From assembly GCF_001298105.1 (NCBI RefSeq), contig NZ_LGJH01000144.1:25508-89507 (forward strand): DNA of 64,000 bases, in the 5' to 3' direction. Shown here one piece after another: positions 1 through 8,199 of the stretch; position 1 is the stretch's first letter; every line of letters begins with the position of its first letter. The notes under the pieces were generated by a model that worked only from the letters and a program-made list of their open reading frames with translations, had not been told where the DNA came from and did no database searches. The position numbers and the translations under genes were made by a program. Source of the stretch: Novosphingobium sp. ST904. Its GTDB lineage: Bacteria; Pseudomonadota; Alphaproteobacteria; Sphingomonadales; Sphingomonadaceae.

Positions 1-239
1 AGTTGGCGCTGATCGTAGTGATCTTCGCGCAGGATCGTGTCGATCGCGGCTTGCGTATATTCCATCAGCCGGGCCTGCCGAAGCTGGCTTGCCGTGAGAA
101 TTTTGTCCTGGTCGAGATAGTCGCTGATCGCGCGACGTATCAGCTCGGAAACCGGGCGCCCCTGATCCTTGGCTATCTTTTCAAGGCGAGCATATTGCCG
201 ACGATCCAGACGGATCATTCTTTGAAGTGATGATGTCAA
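1..239 (-). CDS. Ribbon-helix-helix (CopG-like) DNA-binding protein, C-terminus off the window
   Basis: Reading the minus strand from a TTG at 239-237 gives about 79 residues that run off the left edge. The start is chosen because a perfect AGGAGG (250-245) lies 5 nt upstream; an in-frame ATG at 218-216 is the alternative. The first 45 residues (MIRLDRRQYARLEKIAKDQG, then PVSELIRRAISDYL) have the strand-helix-helix pattern of CopG/Arc proteins, followed by a charged helix. Such proteins act as antitoxins, plasmid copy or partition factors, or relaxosome accessories; nothing here decides which. A GGTACT repeat array lies 115-200 bp upstream and could be its operator. Confidence 0.7.
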   Translation of the reverse strand, partial: MTSSLQRMIRLDRRQYARLEKIAKDQGRPVSELIRRAISDYLDQDKILTASQLRQARLMEYTQAAIDTILREDHYDQRQ

Positions 240-354
240 ACCAACCTCCTAGCAGGGAGGATGGTGGGCTTACGCAAAGCGAGATGTTTGTACCGCTAAT
301 CATCCGGGATAGCAACAGGGTCTTCAAAGCCACGAAATTGCAATGAGTATCGAT

Positions 355-434
355 GAGTACCACCTAAGATACTGGAATAAACATAGTATAAATCACGGTA
401 CTCGCTGGTACTCAAGCTGGTACTCGCTGGTACT
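355..434. repeat. GGTACT repeat array (candidate operator or centromere)
   Basis: The 16-mer GGTACTCGCTGGTACT occurs at 397-412 and again at 419-434, so four GGTACT cores sit at 10-12-10 bp spacing. A fifth copy, in reverse orientation (GAGTACC), is at 355-361. An AT-rich run follows (436-455) and a TATACT box lies between the copies on the minus strand. Helical-turn spacing of a 6-mer suits cooperative binding by a small dimer such as the RHH protein encoded at 1-239. I see no convincing gene between 240 and 785. Confidence 0.6.
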
Positions 435-785
435 TCATAGTTTTTATATTTTATGCCATTGATATAAAGGAATTTAATCCCGCACATCCGTGCGTAGGGT
501 GTGCCTCCTGAGCTATCGTATCGTCCGTGTGCATTGGGGGTAATCGGGGCCTCGGTATCGTCCTGATTAGCATCCGGTTTTCGGGTGGCAAAGGTCGCCG
601 TGAGGCGGAATGAGGGGCCGGGTGACGGCGCTTCGCGCAGGCAAATTGGCATGTGCGGTCATGAAGAAACGGTGTCCATTTTGGGCGCGCCCGTAGGGGA
701 GTACGGCGCATCTTTTCCTTGGGGGTGATGGGGGTTATTGTGGGTGTGTTCAGAGCCGATCAGCCGAACCGGAAAGGTAAGGAAC

Positions 786-1010
786 ATGGCGAAGTCACTG
801 GACGCACAAATGGCCGCGATCGAGGCCGAGGAACGCAGGCTTGCCGAGCGCCGTAAGGCGCATGAGGCAAGGGTGCGCGAGGCGGCGATCGGGAGGATCG
901 AGAAGGCGGGACTTTTGAAGATCCCGCTGGACAGGCTGGAGCGGCTCATGGGTGCGGTGAAGACGCTGGGTATGGACGAGGTCGAGAAGCGTTTGGACAC
1001 AGGGGGCTGA
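786..1010 (+). CDS. Small conjugal-transfer TraD-like protein (DUF6437/TraD type)
   Basis: This 74-aa protein is highly charged. Residues 1-35 form a basic, Glu/Arg-rich helix (EAEERRLAERRKAHEARV) and the C-terminal half carries the IEKAGLLKIPLDRLERLM segment typical of the small TraD-like proteins encoded next to relaxase genes on alphaproteobacterial plasmids. ATG 786 is preferred over an upstream in-frame start because GGTAAGGA lies just before it. The family is usually found beside traA/traC relaxosome genes, which are not visible here, so its partners may lie off the left edge. A strong terminator follows 25 nt after the stop. Confidence 0.65.
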   Translation: MAKSLDAQMAAIEAEERRLAERRKAHEARVREAAIGRIEKAGLLKIPLDRLERLMGAVKTLGMDEVEKRLDTGG

Positions 1011-1035
1011 GCGCTTGGACAGGACCGACAAGACG

Positions 1036-1074
1036 ATGGCCGTGCGGGGAAGAGGAGCCCCGCACGGCCATTTT
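1036..1074 (+). terminator. Rho-independent terminator of the TraD-like gene
   Basis: A perfect 14-bp inverted repeat (ATGGCCGTGCGGGG at 1036-1049, its complement at 1058-1071) with an 8-nt loop is followed by TTTTC, directly downstream of the gene ending at 1010. Confidence 0.85.
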
Positions 1075-1253
1075 CACGTGCACCACATGCGCCGCACCTG
1101 TTCCGGCGATGCGTAGTTCTGGGCGATAGCCCAGGACGAGCGAGCCGGGTCCGGTCGCGCCCTTGCCGACACGGTGAACGGGGTTCGCGGCGGACCTTGC
1201 GCGGCGGGGTCCGGCAGGTGGTCGCGGCGTCAGCCTGCGCGAGGGTATGAAGC

Positions 1254-1306
1254 AAAAAAAGGGAAGCGCGTAGCCGTCAGGCTACGGGCTTCCCTTGTCA
1301 GTTTTT
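1254..1306 (-). terminator. Bidirectional-looking terminator
   Basis: A stem built from GGGAAGCGCGTAGCC and GGCTACGGGCTTCCC (one G/C offset, loop GTCA) is flanked by seven A on the left and five T on the right, so it can terminate in both directions. It lies 59 nt past the stop of the minus-strand gene 1365-1946, which it probably serves. Confidence 0.8.
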
Positions 1307-1364
1307 ACATTCGGGTGCGTCCGGTAAGGGACGCGCGGGAGTGTTCAGGAGTGGCCGTAAAAGG

Positions 1365-1946
1365 TCAAGTCGATGCCATGGAAAGCTGGCCGGAAACGGT
1401 ATCGGTCTCGACCATGCGCTCGAGGTCATGGACGTACCGGCCGAGGCCTTTGGGATCGCCCTCGAGGCGCCCCCGGATGACCGGATCGGTCAGGCGCCGG
1501 CGCATGTCGGTGAGGGAGATCGCGCCGTAGCTGTCGGGACTGAGGCCGAGCGTCTTGAGCAGGGCATAGGCCCCGGCGTTGGGCATGGTGACTTCGGGTG
1601 CGAAGTCGTGGCTGGTGGAGATTTCCATGATGACGCGCCCATGAGCGGAAGCGCGGGTGATGCGCAGGCGGCGGCGGCGGAACTGGGCTTCGTCGAGCAG
1701 GGCGATGGCGGGGGGCCAGTCGTAGAAAATGCGGCTGAGCTGGGCGAGCGCGACCGGGCAGACGCGGGCCTCGAAAGCGTAGCTGGCAGAGTCCAGCGAA
1801 CCATGGATCGGATAGACCATGTCCTCGCCAAGGCGCAGGGCCTTTTCGGTGAGGAGGTGGCACAGGGCGACGGCGCGAAGATGGGTGATGAACTGGGGCG
1901 CGACGGGGGTGCGGGTTTCGTCCTTGACGCGAAAGGTGATGGTCAT
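1365..1946 (-). CDS. Conserved hypothetical plasmid protein, 193 aa
   Basis: Start ATG 1946 (MTITFRVKDE) is chosen over a longer in-frame extension because GAGGAAGT sits 6 nt upstream and the extension is low-complexity Arg/Gly. The protein has no signal peptide or membrane segment. It contains a central FYDWPPAIALLDEAQFRRRR stretch and a C-terminal helical region (LTDPVIRGRLEGDPKGLGRY). I do not recognise the family. A purine-rich leader tract lies 35-52 nt upstream of the start, as for several other genes in this window. Confidence 0.7.
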   Translation of the reverse strand: MTITFRVKDETRTPVAPQFITHLRAVALCHLLTEKALRLGEDMVYPIHGSLDSASYAFEARVCPVALAQLSRIFYDWPPAIALLDEAQFRRRRLRITRASAHGRVIMEISTSHDFAPEVTMPNAGAYALLKTLGLSPDSYGAISLTDMRRRLTDPVIRGRLEGDPKGLGRYVHDLERMVETDTVSGQLSMAST

Positions 1947-2171
1947 CGCTTCACTTCCTCTATCGGTGGAACCGATCCTTTTCCACCCTCTCATCTCCGG
2001 CCCGATCTGGCCCGATCCGGCGACGGATCGGGGGCGGCCATGGCCGCGCCGGGAACGTCCGGATGCCATCGCAGGGCCGCCGCGTCCGGGGTTCGATGCC
2101 CCGGACGCGGCCGCATGGGCGCGACGTACGAAACAGGAGGCTCCGGCATGGACCGGAGCTCCCGCGCGGCC

Positions 2172-2446
2172 TCATTCGTGATGGCCGCAGTGGCAATATG
2201 CGCTGTTGATACCGGAGCGCCAGCAGACGCCGGGATTGTATTCGGGTTCCTCTTCGGGGGTGCGGTAGCCGAGGTCGCTGGCGATCCCGATCGCGGCGCG
2301 GCGCTGGTCGGGGTCGAGCGTGCTGAAGTAGCCGCCGCATGCCTCGCTGAAGCGGCACGCCCAGATCTCGTAGTCGGCGCGCCGACGTTGATGCTGTCGG
2401 CGATGGCTTCGAGGTCGCTGCGCAGTGAAGTGATGATGGCGGTCAT
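2172..2446 (-). CDS. Hypothetical Cys/His-containing protein, frameshifted
   Basis: ATG 2446 has a good AAGGAG 8 nt upstream and starts MTAIITSLRSDLEAIADSIN. The frame is lost near 2374-2387, and the sensible continuation (ADYEIWACRFSEACGGYFST, ending HCGHHE at 2172) lies in the next frame. Restoring one base in the palindromic GTCGGCGCGCCGAC gives 91 residues. Four Cys and a C-terminal CHCGHH suggest possible metal binding. The family is not recognised. Confidence 0.6.
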
Positions 2447-2469
2447 AGTTATGTCTCCTTGTCGTCATG

Positions 2470-3140
2470 ACAGTTCCTGTCGGTCCTGCGCCGTGCAGCC
2501 GGGTCAGGGACGCGGGGCTTGGCCGGCGCGCGAAGCGGGGAGTGGGGGAACCGATTTTGTCGTGGTTGGAGCGCAGCGGAGCGGAGCGCAGGCCGCGTCA
2601 AAATTGGGGGGACCGCTCATCCTTGACGCGGCTGTGCGGCGCAGGACATTCTGGGAGGACCGTGTGTGTTTTCCCCTCTCGCCGGGAGACTGCCGACGTG
2701 CGTAGCGCACGTCGCAAGGCGGCGGCCTTGTGCGGGACGCGAGCGAGGCGAGAGGGCGGCCCCGCGCCCGGTGACTGCGGGGTGCAACTTCTGCCCATGA
2801 TCGCGGCAGCAGCGGCGAGCGGGTTCGATGCCCGCGAGGGGCTCTTCCGGCCTCGATTTTGGCGCGGCCGGATGATGCCTGGCGGGCGTGATCATATTGC
2901 CTGCGGCAGCGCCTTACCGGAGGGGGAAGGCGGGCGCGATTGTCGGTTCCGGCGCGCCCCGGCGGGGGCGATGTCGGGACCGGCAATCGCGCCCCGCCTG
3001 GCGTGGGGGGAACCGTAGGGTTTCCCCCACATACGCGGCGCAAACGACAAAGGGCCAGCGCCGGGGTTGGTCCCGTCGCTGGCCGCATCGTCCCTGCCAA
3101 GGAAAGGGTGGGGCGGCGCTGGTCCGCCCCTGTCTGGTTA
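2470..3140. other. Non-coding region with several inverted repeats
   Basis: I find no supported gene here. A perfect 10-bp inverted repeat GCCGCGTCAA/TTGACGCGGC is at 2592-2601 and 2623-2632. A GGCGCGATTGTCGG/CCGGCAATCGCGCC pair brackets about 2932-2995. A GTGGGGGGAACC/GGTTTCCCCCAC hairpin lies near 3004-3030, and a GGCCAGCG/CGCTGGCC hairpin near 3053-3084, just past the stop of the DUF2493 gene, which could act as its transcription end. The last two have no T-run. Confidence 0.5.
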
Positions 3141-3145
3141 GGGTA

Positions 3146-4324
3146 TCATCCCCACGCCTGCCGCTTGGTATCGGCGGCGATAGGGGCTTGCCCGCTGATC
3201 GGGAAAGCGTGGGTGGGGACGTTCTTGCGCTTCAGTTCCTCAAGCAAGTTAAGCTGAATGCCGGTGCCTTGGCAGACGATGGCTTCAACCGGATTGAGGT
3301 TCAAAAGCTGTTCGTTGCGGCGGAAACCTGCGGACTTTCCGTAGCGGTTGGAGTTGGGCACGAATGCGACAAGGGGAACGCCGTTGTTCGCGGCCCATGC
3401 GGCGGCGATGGCGTCGCATCCCTTGCGCTGGCCGGTGGTGCAAAGGGTCATGCTGGGAATGCGGGCCTTGATCTGGTCGAGGCGGGCGTAAAGCTGTTGG
3501 AAATCGTGCCATTCCTGACCGCCGGAAAAGACGACGATAGGCCCGGTGGGATTGCGCTTCTCGCGAAGGGCGGTTGCCCGCGCCTTGAGGAAATCGGCCG
3601 ATGCGATCTGGCTGGCGGTGGTGACGCTGGACACCTTGGAACCGCGCGCGGCGCTCCATGGCCTGCCGGTCTGCGAACGGTAGCAGTCGGCGGCATAGTC
3701 GCGCATGCATTCGATAGCGCTGCGCTGTTCCAGCTTGGTCTGCGCACGAAGCTGCAAGTCTTCCAGTTCGGTGGCGTAGATTTCGGACGGATCGGGGCGG
3801 CGGGCCATGTCCTGTAGTTCGCCGGAAAGCCGGTCTTCCTCGTTCGCCAGCTTCTGCGCTTCGTAGTGGAAGGAATTGACGATGCCCCATGCGATGGCCT
3901 GTGCGCTCGGCTCAAGGCGGGTATCGCGGAACAGGTCAAAGATGGTCGTAACGATGGCGTGACATTCGGCCTGCGCCTCTGCGGGTTCGGGCATGTCGAG
4001 TTCCTGCGGCGCGTCCCCGATTTCGAGGATGGAAAGCGCGCCTACGTCCCCGAATGCCTCGTGGAAGCTGTCGCAAACGGTGTCTTCGCGCATCATGTCG
4101 GCGATCTCGTTTTCGCGGTCGCGCTCCTCCATTTCCTTGCGCTGGGCAAGATCGGCCTTGCGCTCCTCGCGCATCCATGTCGGGCGCGGGTCGCTACCTT
4201 CGCCGTTGGCGTCGGCAATCGCCTTGTCGAGGTATTGCTTACGCAGGTCGGCGGGGTTGGTCCCCATGGCTTTTGCAAGGTCGGCAAAGCTGGTATAGCG
4301 CCGGTCATTCGTTTCCTTGGTCAT
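3146..4324 (-). CDS. DUF2493 (YspA/SLOG-type) domain protein
   Basis: This is a 392-aa protein. The N-terminal 270 residues are acidic and helical, with no recognised domain. The C-terminal third contains IVVFSGGQEWHDFQQLY followed by TLCTTGQRKGCDAIAAAWA and VPLVAFVPNSN, the Rossmann-like pattern of DUF2493/SLOG proteins, which are predicted to bind nucleotide-derived ligands. Proteins of this two-part type are common on sphingomonad and rhizobial plasmids; their role is unknown. The DUF736 gene lies 76 bp upstream on the same strand, the usual pairing. A purine-rich tract at 4376-4390 lies about 55 nt upstream of the start. Confidence 0.9.
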   Translation of the reverse strand: MTKETNDRRYTSFADLAKAMGTNPADLRKQYLDKAIADANGEGSDPRPTWMREERKADLAQRKEMEERDRENEIADMMREDTVCDSFHEAFGDVGALSILEIGDAPQELDMPEPAEAQAECHAIVTTIFDLFRDTRLEPSAQAIAWGIVNSFHYEAQKLANEEDRLSGELQDMARRPDPSEIYATELEDLQLRAQTKLEQRSAIECMRDYAADCYRSQTGRPWSAARGSKVSSVTTASQIASADFLKARATALREKRNPTGPIVVFSGGQEWHDFQQLYARLDQIKARIPSMTLCTTGQRKGCDAIAAAWAANNGVPLVAFVPNSNRYGKSAGFRRNEQLLNLNPVEAIVCQGTGIQLNLLEELKRKNVPTHAFPISGQAPIAADTKRQAWG

Positions 4325-4400
4325 CGTAACTCATCCTTTGGCAGGGGATAGCGATAGGGTCGGGAGAGGGGGCTAACCTCTCCCTTCCCGCTCGGGGGGC

Positions 4401-4853
4401 TTAGAAGGCGGGCACGAAGTCCTCGCCCTGATCGGCAAGCTGGCCGTCTTCGGTGGCGTTGCCTTCGCCGAATGCCTCGTCTGCCTTGGTGCGGCGCTGG
4501 CGGGTCTGGCGGGTGCCGTCCATGTTCTCGCGGCGGGCCTGCGGGCGGTTCCAGACCATCCGATAGCCGTCTTCGTCGTCGCCAAAGAGCATGACGGGCA
4601 GGGGTTCATTGAGGCTGGGGTCTTCCATGCGGCCATTGTAGAAAACTTCGCCGGTGGAATTGCTGGTCATCTCCCAAAGGGCACCGATCTGCACCCACTT
4701 GCGCGCGACGTTGAGGGCCATGATCTCGAACGCGGGGGCCTTTTCGTTGGCGCTCTCGACGGGGCGAAGACCAAGGCGGGGAAGGTCGACAGTCAGGGTT
4801 GCGACCGAACCGAGAAGCTGACCATTGACGAGCTTGAAGGAACCGATGTTCAT
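4401..4853 (-). CDS. DUF736 family protein
   Basis: The 150-aa product starts MNIGSFKLVNGQLLGSVATL and contains the family's ENEKAPAFEI-like middle segment, then a Trp/Gly-rich part ending in a charged tail. DUF736 proteins are small single-domain proteins of unknown function, found almost only on alphaproteobacterial plasmids and ICEs. I place the start at ATG 4853, not ATG 4859, because AGGAG is 8 nt upstream of the former and only 2 nt from the latter. Transcription probably starts in the 4860-4990 region, which also holds a TTGACA box at 4973 on the other strand. Confidence 0.85.
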   Translation of the reverse strand: MNIGSFKLVNGQLLGSVATLTVDLPRLGLRPVESANEKAPAFEIMALNVARKWVQIGALWEMTSNSTGEVFYNGRMEDPSLNEPLPVMLFGDDEDGYRMVWNRPQARRENMDGTRQTRQRRTKADEAFGEGNATEDGQLADQGEDFVPAF

Positions 4854-5155
4854 GAGCATTACTCCTAGTTGCGGGGGCCTGTCCCCCTTGTCTTTGGTCC
4901 GGGGCCTTTCCCCTTCGCTTCCGACATCTTTCTTATACTCCCTCCCCCTAAAGCATTGAAGTTCATAGAGTTCTTGACAGATATTTACCGTGCATGGTGA
5001 ACCTGAGCCGTTCTATTAGGCGCGGTAGCGCCTTTACCAAGGAACGTCGCCCGTCAGGGCCGTCATTACTGACCAACAGAGCGCACGGGGTGGGTTTGTC
5101 ATTCACCGCACACGGAGCCACCTTCGCCTGTGTTCCAAGTGGCACGCCGGGGATC

Positions 5156-5288
5156 GCTCGATCAAAAGACGTCGCGCTGCGGCCTGGCGGAGCTTGCCGA
5201 TCCGCGCTGGCTGTCTGCGATAGCGGACAAAAGCCAGCCAGCGCGGATTGGCTAGCGCAGCCTGGTCGGAGGCAGCTTTTGATCGAGC
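5156..5288. repeat. Long nested inverted repeat (cruciform)
   Basis: The outer arms GCTCGATCAAAAG (5156-5168) and CTTTTGATCGAGC (5276-5288) are a perfect 13-bp match. Inner arms at about 5196-5213 and 5235-5252 pair over 18 bp with one mismatch. Partly matching GCGCTGCGGCC/GGCTAGCGCAGCC lies between them, and a weaker GCACGCCGGG/CCCGGTGTGC pair lies outside. The whole 130-150 bp can fold into one long arm. It lies in a gene-free stretch (4860-5743). A single-strand origin, recombination site or decayed element end are possibilities; none is shown. Confidence 0.7.
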
Positions 5289-5360
5289 AACCCGGTGTGC
5301 GACGCCGGGACACTGGCGGGGGTGGCGCAGAGTGTGGTGAATGACCTGGCGCGAGGTTGG

Positions 5361-5394
5361 TGCCGGGGATCGGCGTCCTCGCCGGTCCCCGGCA
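5361..5394. repeat. Strong hairpin
   Basis: TGCCGGGGA/TCCCCGGCA closes an inner CGGC/GCCG, giving a 14-pair stem with one T-G wobble and a 6-nt loop. There is no T-run, so it is not a standard terminator. It lies between the long inverted repeat and the IHF-like gene. Confidence 0.6.
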
Positions 5395-5743
5395 TGGACG
5401 AAGGCGTCGGCCGGTAGGCCGTCATCATCGCGGTGCGTCGTGGCGCGGGGCGCGGGACATGGCCTGTGGTAGGGTGCATGCGCGACGCCTGGGCAAGGGA
5501 TCGAAGCCCGTCAGGGTGGAGACCCGTAGGGGCTTCATGAGCCGGAGGCGAGCAGAGCCCGGTCGCGCCCAGAGGGCGGGATGCCCCCTGCTGCCTTGGG
5601 GAGAGCCGGATGAGCCGCGATGGGCGATATCGCAAATCCGTCAAGCAAACCGGGCTCTGTCAACCGTACGTGTGCAAGCGGCCAATACGTTGATTCGACA
5701 CTGGATTGCGGTAGTGTGCAATTGCAGCATGTGGAGGCGCACC

Positions 5744-6046
5744 TTGAGCGAGGATTCACCCGGCAGTTTGACGCGGGCCGACATAGCAGAGGCGGTTCAT
5801 CGCAATGTTAAGATGTCGCGAGCGGAATCGCTGCTGTTTGTCGAAAGCATCATGGAGCACATTGCGCGAGCACTGGAACGCGGCGAGAATGTGAAGATCA
5901 CCCATTTCGGGACGTTTGTTCTCAACGACAAAGGCGAGCGGGTCGGCCGCAATCCCAAGACGCTCGAAGAGGTAACGGTATCGGCGCGCCGCGTCGTTAC
6001 CTTCCGAGCGAGCGGCGAGTTGAAGGACCGCGTGGCGGGCCTGTAG
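5744..6046 (+). CDS. HU/IHF-alpha family nucleoid protein
   Basis: The 100-aa product has the complete HU/IHF fold: the helical part LTRADIAEAVHRNVKMSRAE, the strand KITHFGTFVLNDKGERVGRN with the DNA-contacting arm, and the conserved end VTVSARRVVTFRASGELK. It binds and bends DNA as a dimer. The RxGRNPKT-like arm matches IHF alpha more than HU. The start is TTG 5744, with GGAGG 6 nt upstream; ATG 5729 has no ribosome site ahead of it. Plasmid IHF-like proteins can serve replication, transfer origin architecture or silencing; the gene stands alone here. Confidence 0.9.
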   Translation: MSEDSPGSLTRADIAEAVHRNVKMSRAESLLFVESIMEHIARALERGENVKITHFGTFVLNDKGERVGRNPKTLEEVTVSARRVVTFRASGELKDRVAGL

Positions 6047-6225
6047 CTAGTGCGCCGCGGCGATCTGGTGACAAGTGTCCATAAGGGTAGCGCGCGCCGC
6101 GCGCGTGCCTTATGGGGCCGTTTGCGGCCCTGTCCATGCCCCCCGCGATGGGGCCGAAGCTCCCGGCGATCTCAGTCCCCAAAACTTCAATTGCCGGGAG
6201 CGCTCCGGGGGTTGATGGAGCGGGG

Positions 6226-6720
6226 ATGAGCAAGTCCCAGACGCGCACGCCAGCGGCTACACCGGCGACCCGTTTCCTAAGCGAGGCGGGCATTTCCTAC
6301 CGCGTAGCGGAATATGTCTTCATAGCGGGGACAGGCGATCTGGCGGGCGATGCGGCGAAGGCGATCGGCTTGCCGCCCGAACGGGTATTCAAGACACTGA
6401 TGATCGAGGTGGACGGCGATCCCATGTGCGTGGTGGTGCCTGCCGACCGGCAGGTCTCCATGAAACAGGCCGCGAAGGCGGCGCGCGGCAAGTCTGCGGC
6501 GATGATGGACCCGCTGCGTGCGGCGCAGGTGACGGCGTATGTGAAGGGCGGGATCAGCCCGTTCGGGCAGCGTCGGCGCAGTCCGGTCTACCTGGACCGT
6601 TCGGCGCTGGGCTTCGACGAGATTGCGGTGAACGGCGGCAAGCGCGGGCTGCTGGTGCTGGTATCGCCGGAGGCGATGGCCGCGCTCGATGGTATCGCGG
6701 TTGCGGACCTGTGCTCGTGA
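6226..6720 (+). CDS. ybaK: YbaK/ProX-type aminoacyl-tRNA deacylase
   Basis: This 164-aa protein belongs to the YbaK/EbsC family, which hydrolyses mischarged tRNA (Cys-tRNA-Pro and relatives). Family features are visible: YRVAEYVFIAG near residue 25, AAKAIGLPPERVFKTLM, the DGDPMCVVVPADRQV core, and the C-terminal GGISPFGQRRRSPVYLD loop. ATG 6226 follows GGAGCGGGG. The hairpin GCTCCCGGC/GCCGGGAGC lies about 30-70 nt upstream. On a plasmid it is a passenger metabolic or quality-control gene with no link to its neighbours. Confidence 0.9.
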   Translation: MSKSQTRTPAATPATRFLSEAGISYRVAEYVFIAGTGDLAGDAAKAIGLPPERVFKTLMIEVDGDPMCVVVPADRQVSMKQAAKAARGKSAAMMDPLRAAQVTAYVKGGISPFGQRRRSPVYLDRSALGFDEIAVNGGKRGLLVLVSPEAMAALDGIAVADLCS

Positions 6721-6736
6721 GCACAGGTCGCCAGGC

Positions 6737-7057
6737 TCACTGGATGCCCCGCTTGCGCTCCCAGGGCTGGATCAGGAGCAGAGTGAAGCAGACCGGCACG
6801 AGGACGATCATGGCGATGTTGAACCAGCTCGAAGCGGGCAGGTCGGCCTGCGCGAGGCGCCAGGCGCCGAAGGCGAGCAGGAACGGCGCGCTGATCCACG
6901 GCCAGTTGAGGAGGAGGAAGCGGCACAGCCGCTGGCTCTTCGATAGCGGCCGTGCATCGGGATGAGGGAGCTTGAAGGCGCCCGCCATATCCGTGATGAC
7001 GACGATCAGTACGGCAGGAACGATGGTGCACAGGAAGGCGAGCATGAAGGGTGTCAC
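6737..7057 (-). CDS. Small inner-membrane protein, three predicted helices
   Basis: The 106-aa protein starts at GTG 7057 and has hydrophobic segments at about residues 4-24 (MLAFLCTIVPAVLIVVITDM), 48-66 and 78-98, with a basic C-terminus. The family is not recognised. It converges with the YbaK gene, 16 bp between stops. Confidence 0.6.
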   Translation of the reverse strand: MTPFMLAFLCTIVPAVLIVVITDMAGAFKLPHPDARPLSKSQRLCRFLLLNWPWISAPFLLAFGAWRLAQADLPASSWFNIAMIVLVPVCFTLLLIQPWERKRGIQ

Positions 7058-7441
7058 GAGGCACGTCCTTTATGGCAGGGGATCACGCGCAGAAAAGCGG
7101 ATCGAGCGGGGCGGCGCAAGCGCTTCGCGGCCGGGATTACGGGCGGGGCCAAGGCCGGGTTACCGCGACACCTTTAAGTGCAACAGGGGGTCGGCTGGGG
7201 TCGAGTGTCGGGCCGGCAGGGAACAAGACTGCACTCATTCGCCGGGAGGCAGGTTGCCCGGTCAAATCCTAACGAGAGGTTAACGCGGTGCTGCACTGCG
7301 GCAAATGCGGCGATGCGGTGGTCGAGCGGCGATAGCGGGAACGATCCGATCGATACGCACCGCGAATAGATAGGTCTCGTACTAGATTTGTTCTCCGACA
7401 TCGGTAGTCTCTCGCTTGGACTAACCGAAGGAGGACTTCTC
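7058..7441. other. Gene-free stretch
   Basis: No supported gene. The only clear signal is the ribosome site GGAGG at the right end, serving the next gene. Small ORFs in this stretch overlap on both strands and look like chance. Confidence 0.4.
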
Positions 7442-7900
7442 ATGAAAATGCGCGATGTATTGAAGAACTACGATTACGATCTGCCGCTGATGGACGTGCT
7501 CAATGATCCCGAGAAGTCGCAGACGATGCGCATGGTCGCGGCGGCGCTGATGGGTCAGGACCTGAACACGGCCTATTATGCGACGGTCGAGGTGCTGGAA
7601 GCCTACGAGCGGCTTCAGGCCGATTACGAGACCAAGGTGCATCCGGGCGAAGGCTTCGCGATGATGGAAGCGATCCTTCAGGATCGCAATCCACTCCAGA
7701 TGCGGCTGTGGCACATGCTCGACGGTGCCTCGTTCGAGGTGGCGATCCTGGTGCTGAGCGAGGCGAAGCAGTTCGCCTACGACCGCGCGCGCATGTGCCG
7801 GGTGCTGATGAATGAAGGCCTCAGCGGCAAATACTGGACTTACGCATCGGGACTGGAAGGCCCGAATGCGCACGATCTGATGAGCAAGCTGGGGGTCTGA
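7442..7900 (+). CDS. Conserved hypothetical protein, 152 aa
   Basis: ATG 7442 has GAAGGAGG 7 nt upstream. The protein is soluble and largely helical, beginning MKMRDVLKNYDYDLPLMDVL and rich in Met and aromatic residues. No membrane segment or known motif is seen and I do not recognise the family. It stands alone between divergently placed small genes. Confidence 0.65.
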   Translation: MKMRDVLKNYDYDLPLMDVLNDPEKSQTMRMVAAALMGQDLNTAYYATVEVLEAYERLQADYETKVHPGEGFAMMEAILQDRNPLQMRLWHMLDGASFEVAILVLSEAKQFAYDRARMCRVLMNEGLSGKYWTYASGLEGPNAHDLMSKLGV

Positions 7901-7921
7901 ACCGTATTTGTCGCCAAAGGC

Positions 7922-8116
7922 TCAGGCGACCAGGGCGAGGATGGTTTCCGTGTTGTCGGGGATATCCCGCGAAACACGGAAAGGTTGAATGGGATTCCCG
8001 GTGCGCACGACGAACTGGTCGGCGCCGGTGGTTTCGCGAAGCTGGCAGGCGACGGCGTAGGCGTTGGAGAAATTCGACAGGCGCTGGCGTCGCGGCGAGA
8101 GCGGTATGGCAGTCAT
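7922..8116 (-). CDS. Small hypothetical protein, 64 aa
   Basis: The start at ATG 8116 (MTAIPLSPRRQRLSNFSNAY) is preferred to a longer reading because AAAGGGA lies 7 nt upstream and the extension is encoded by the tandem repeat at 8119-8168. The product is basic at its N-terminus, then has a short beta-rich part (DQFVVRTGNPIQPFRVSRD). Function unknown. Confidence 0.5.
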   Translation of the reverse strand: MTAIPLSPRRQRLSNFSNAYAVACQLRETTGADQFVVRTGNPIQPFRVSRDIPDNTETILALVA

Positions 8117-8118
8117 GA

Positions 8119-8168
8119 GTTGTCCCTTTTGGGTGATGTCCTTCGGGTGAAGTCCTTTTGGTGAAGTC
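8119..8168. repeat. Imperfect tandem repeat, about 15-nt unit, three copies
   Basis: GTCCTTTTGGGTGAT, GTCCTTCGGGTGAA and GTCCTTTTGGTGAA follow each other, and a fourth GTCC begins. It forms the leader of the small gene 7922-8116 on the minus strand. Confidence 0.7.
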
Positions 8169-8199
8169 CGGTGCGAGAGGCGCACGAACGATCCGGCCC

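Noticed and set aside
296..652. 118-aa minus-strand frame
   Set aside because: It translates the GGTACT repeats and has no ribosome site or known pattern.
2504..3100. 198-aa minus-strand frame
   Set aside because: Arg/Pro-rich with no ribosome site and over strong inverted repeats; treated as non-coding.
5156..5288. Integron attC site
   Set aside because: It has long inverted arms, but no clear GTTRRRY core at the right place and no integrase or cassette array.
4963..5344. Two 116-aa frames on opposite strands
   Set aside because: They mirror each other across the long inverted repeat and have no support.
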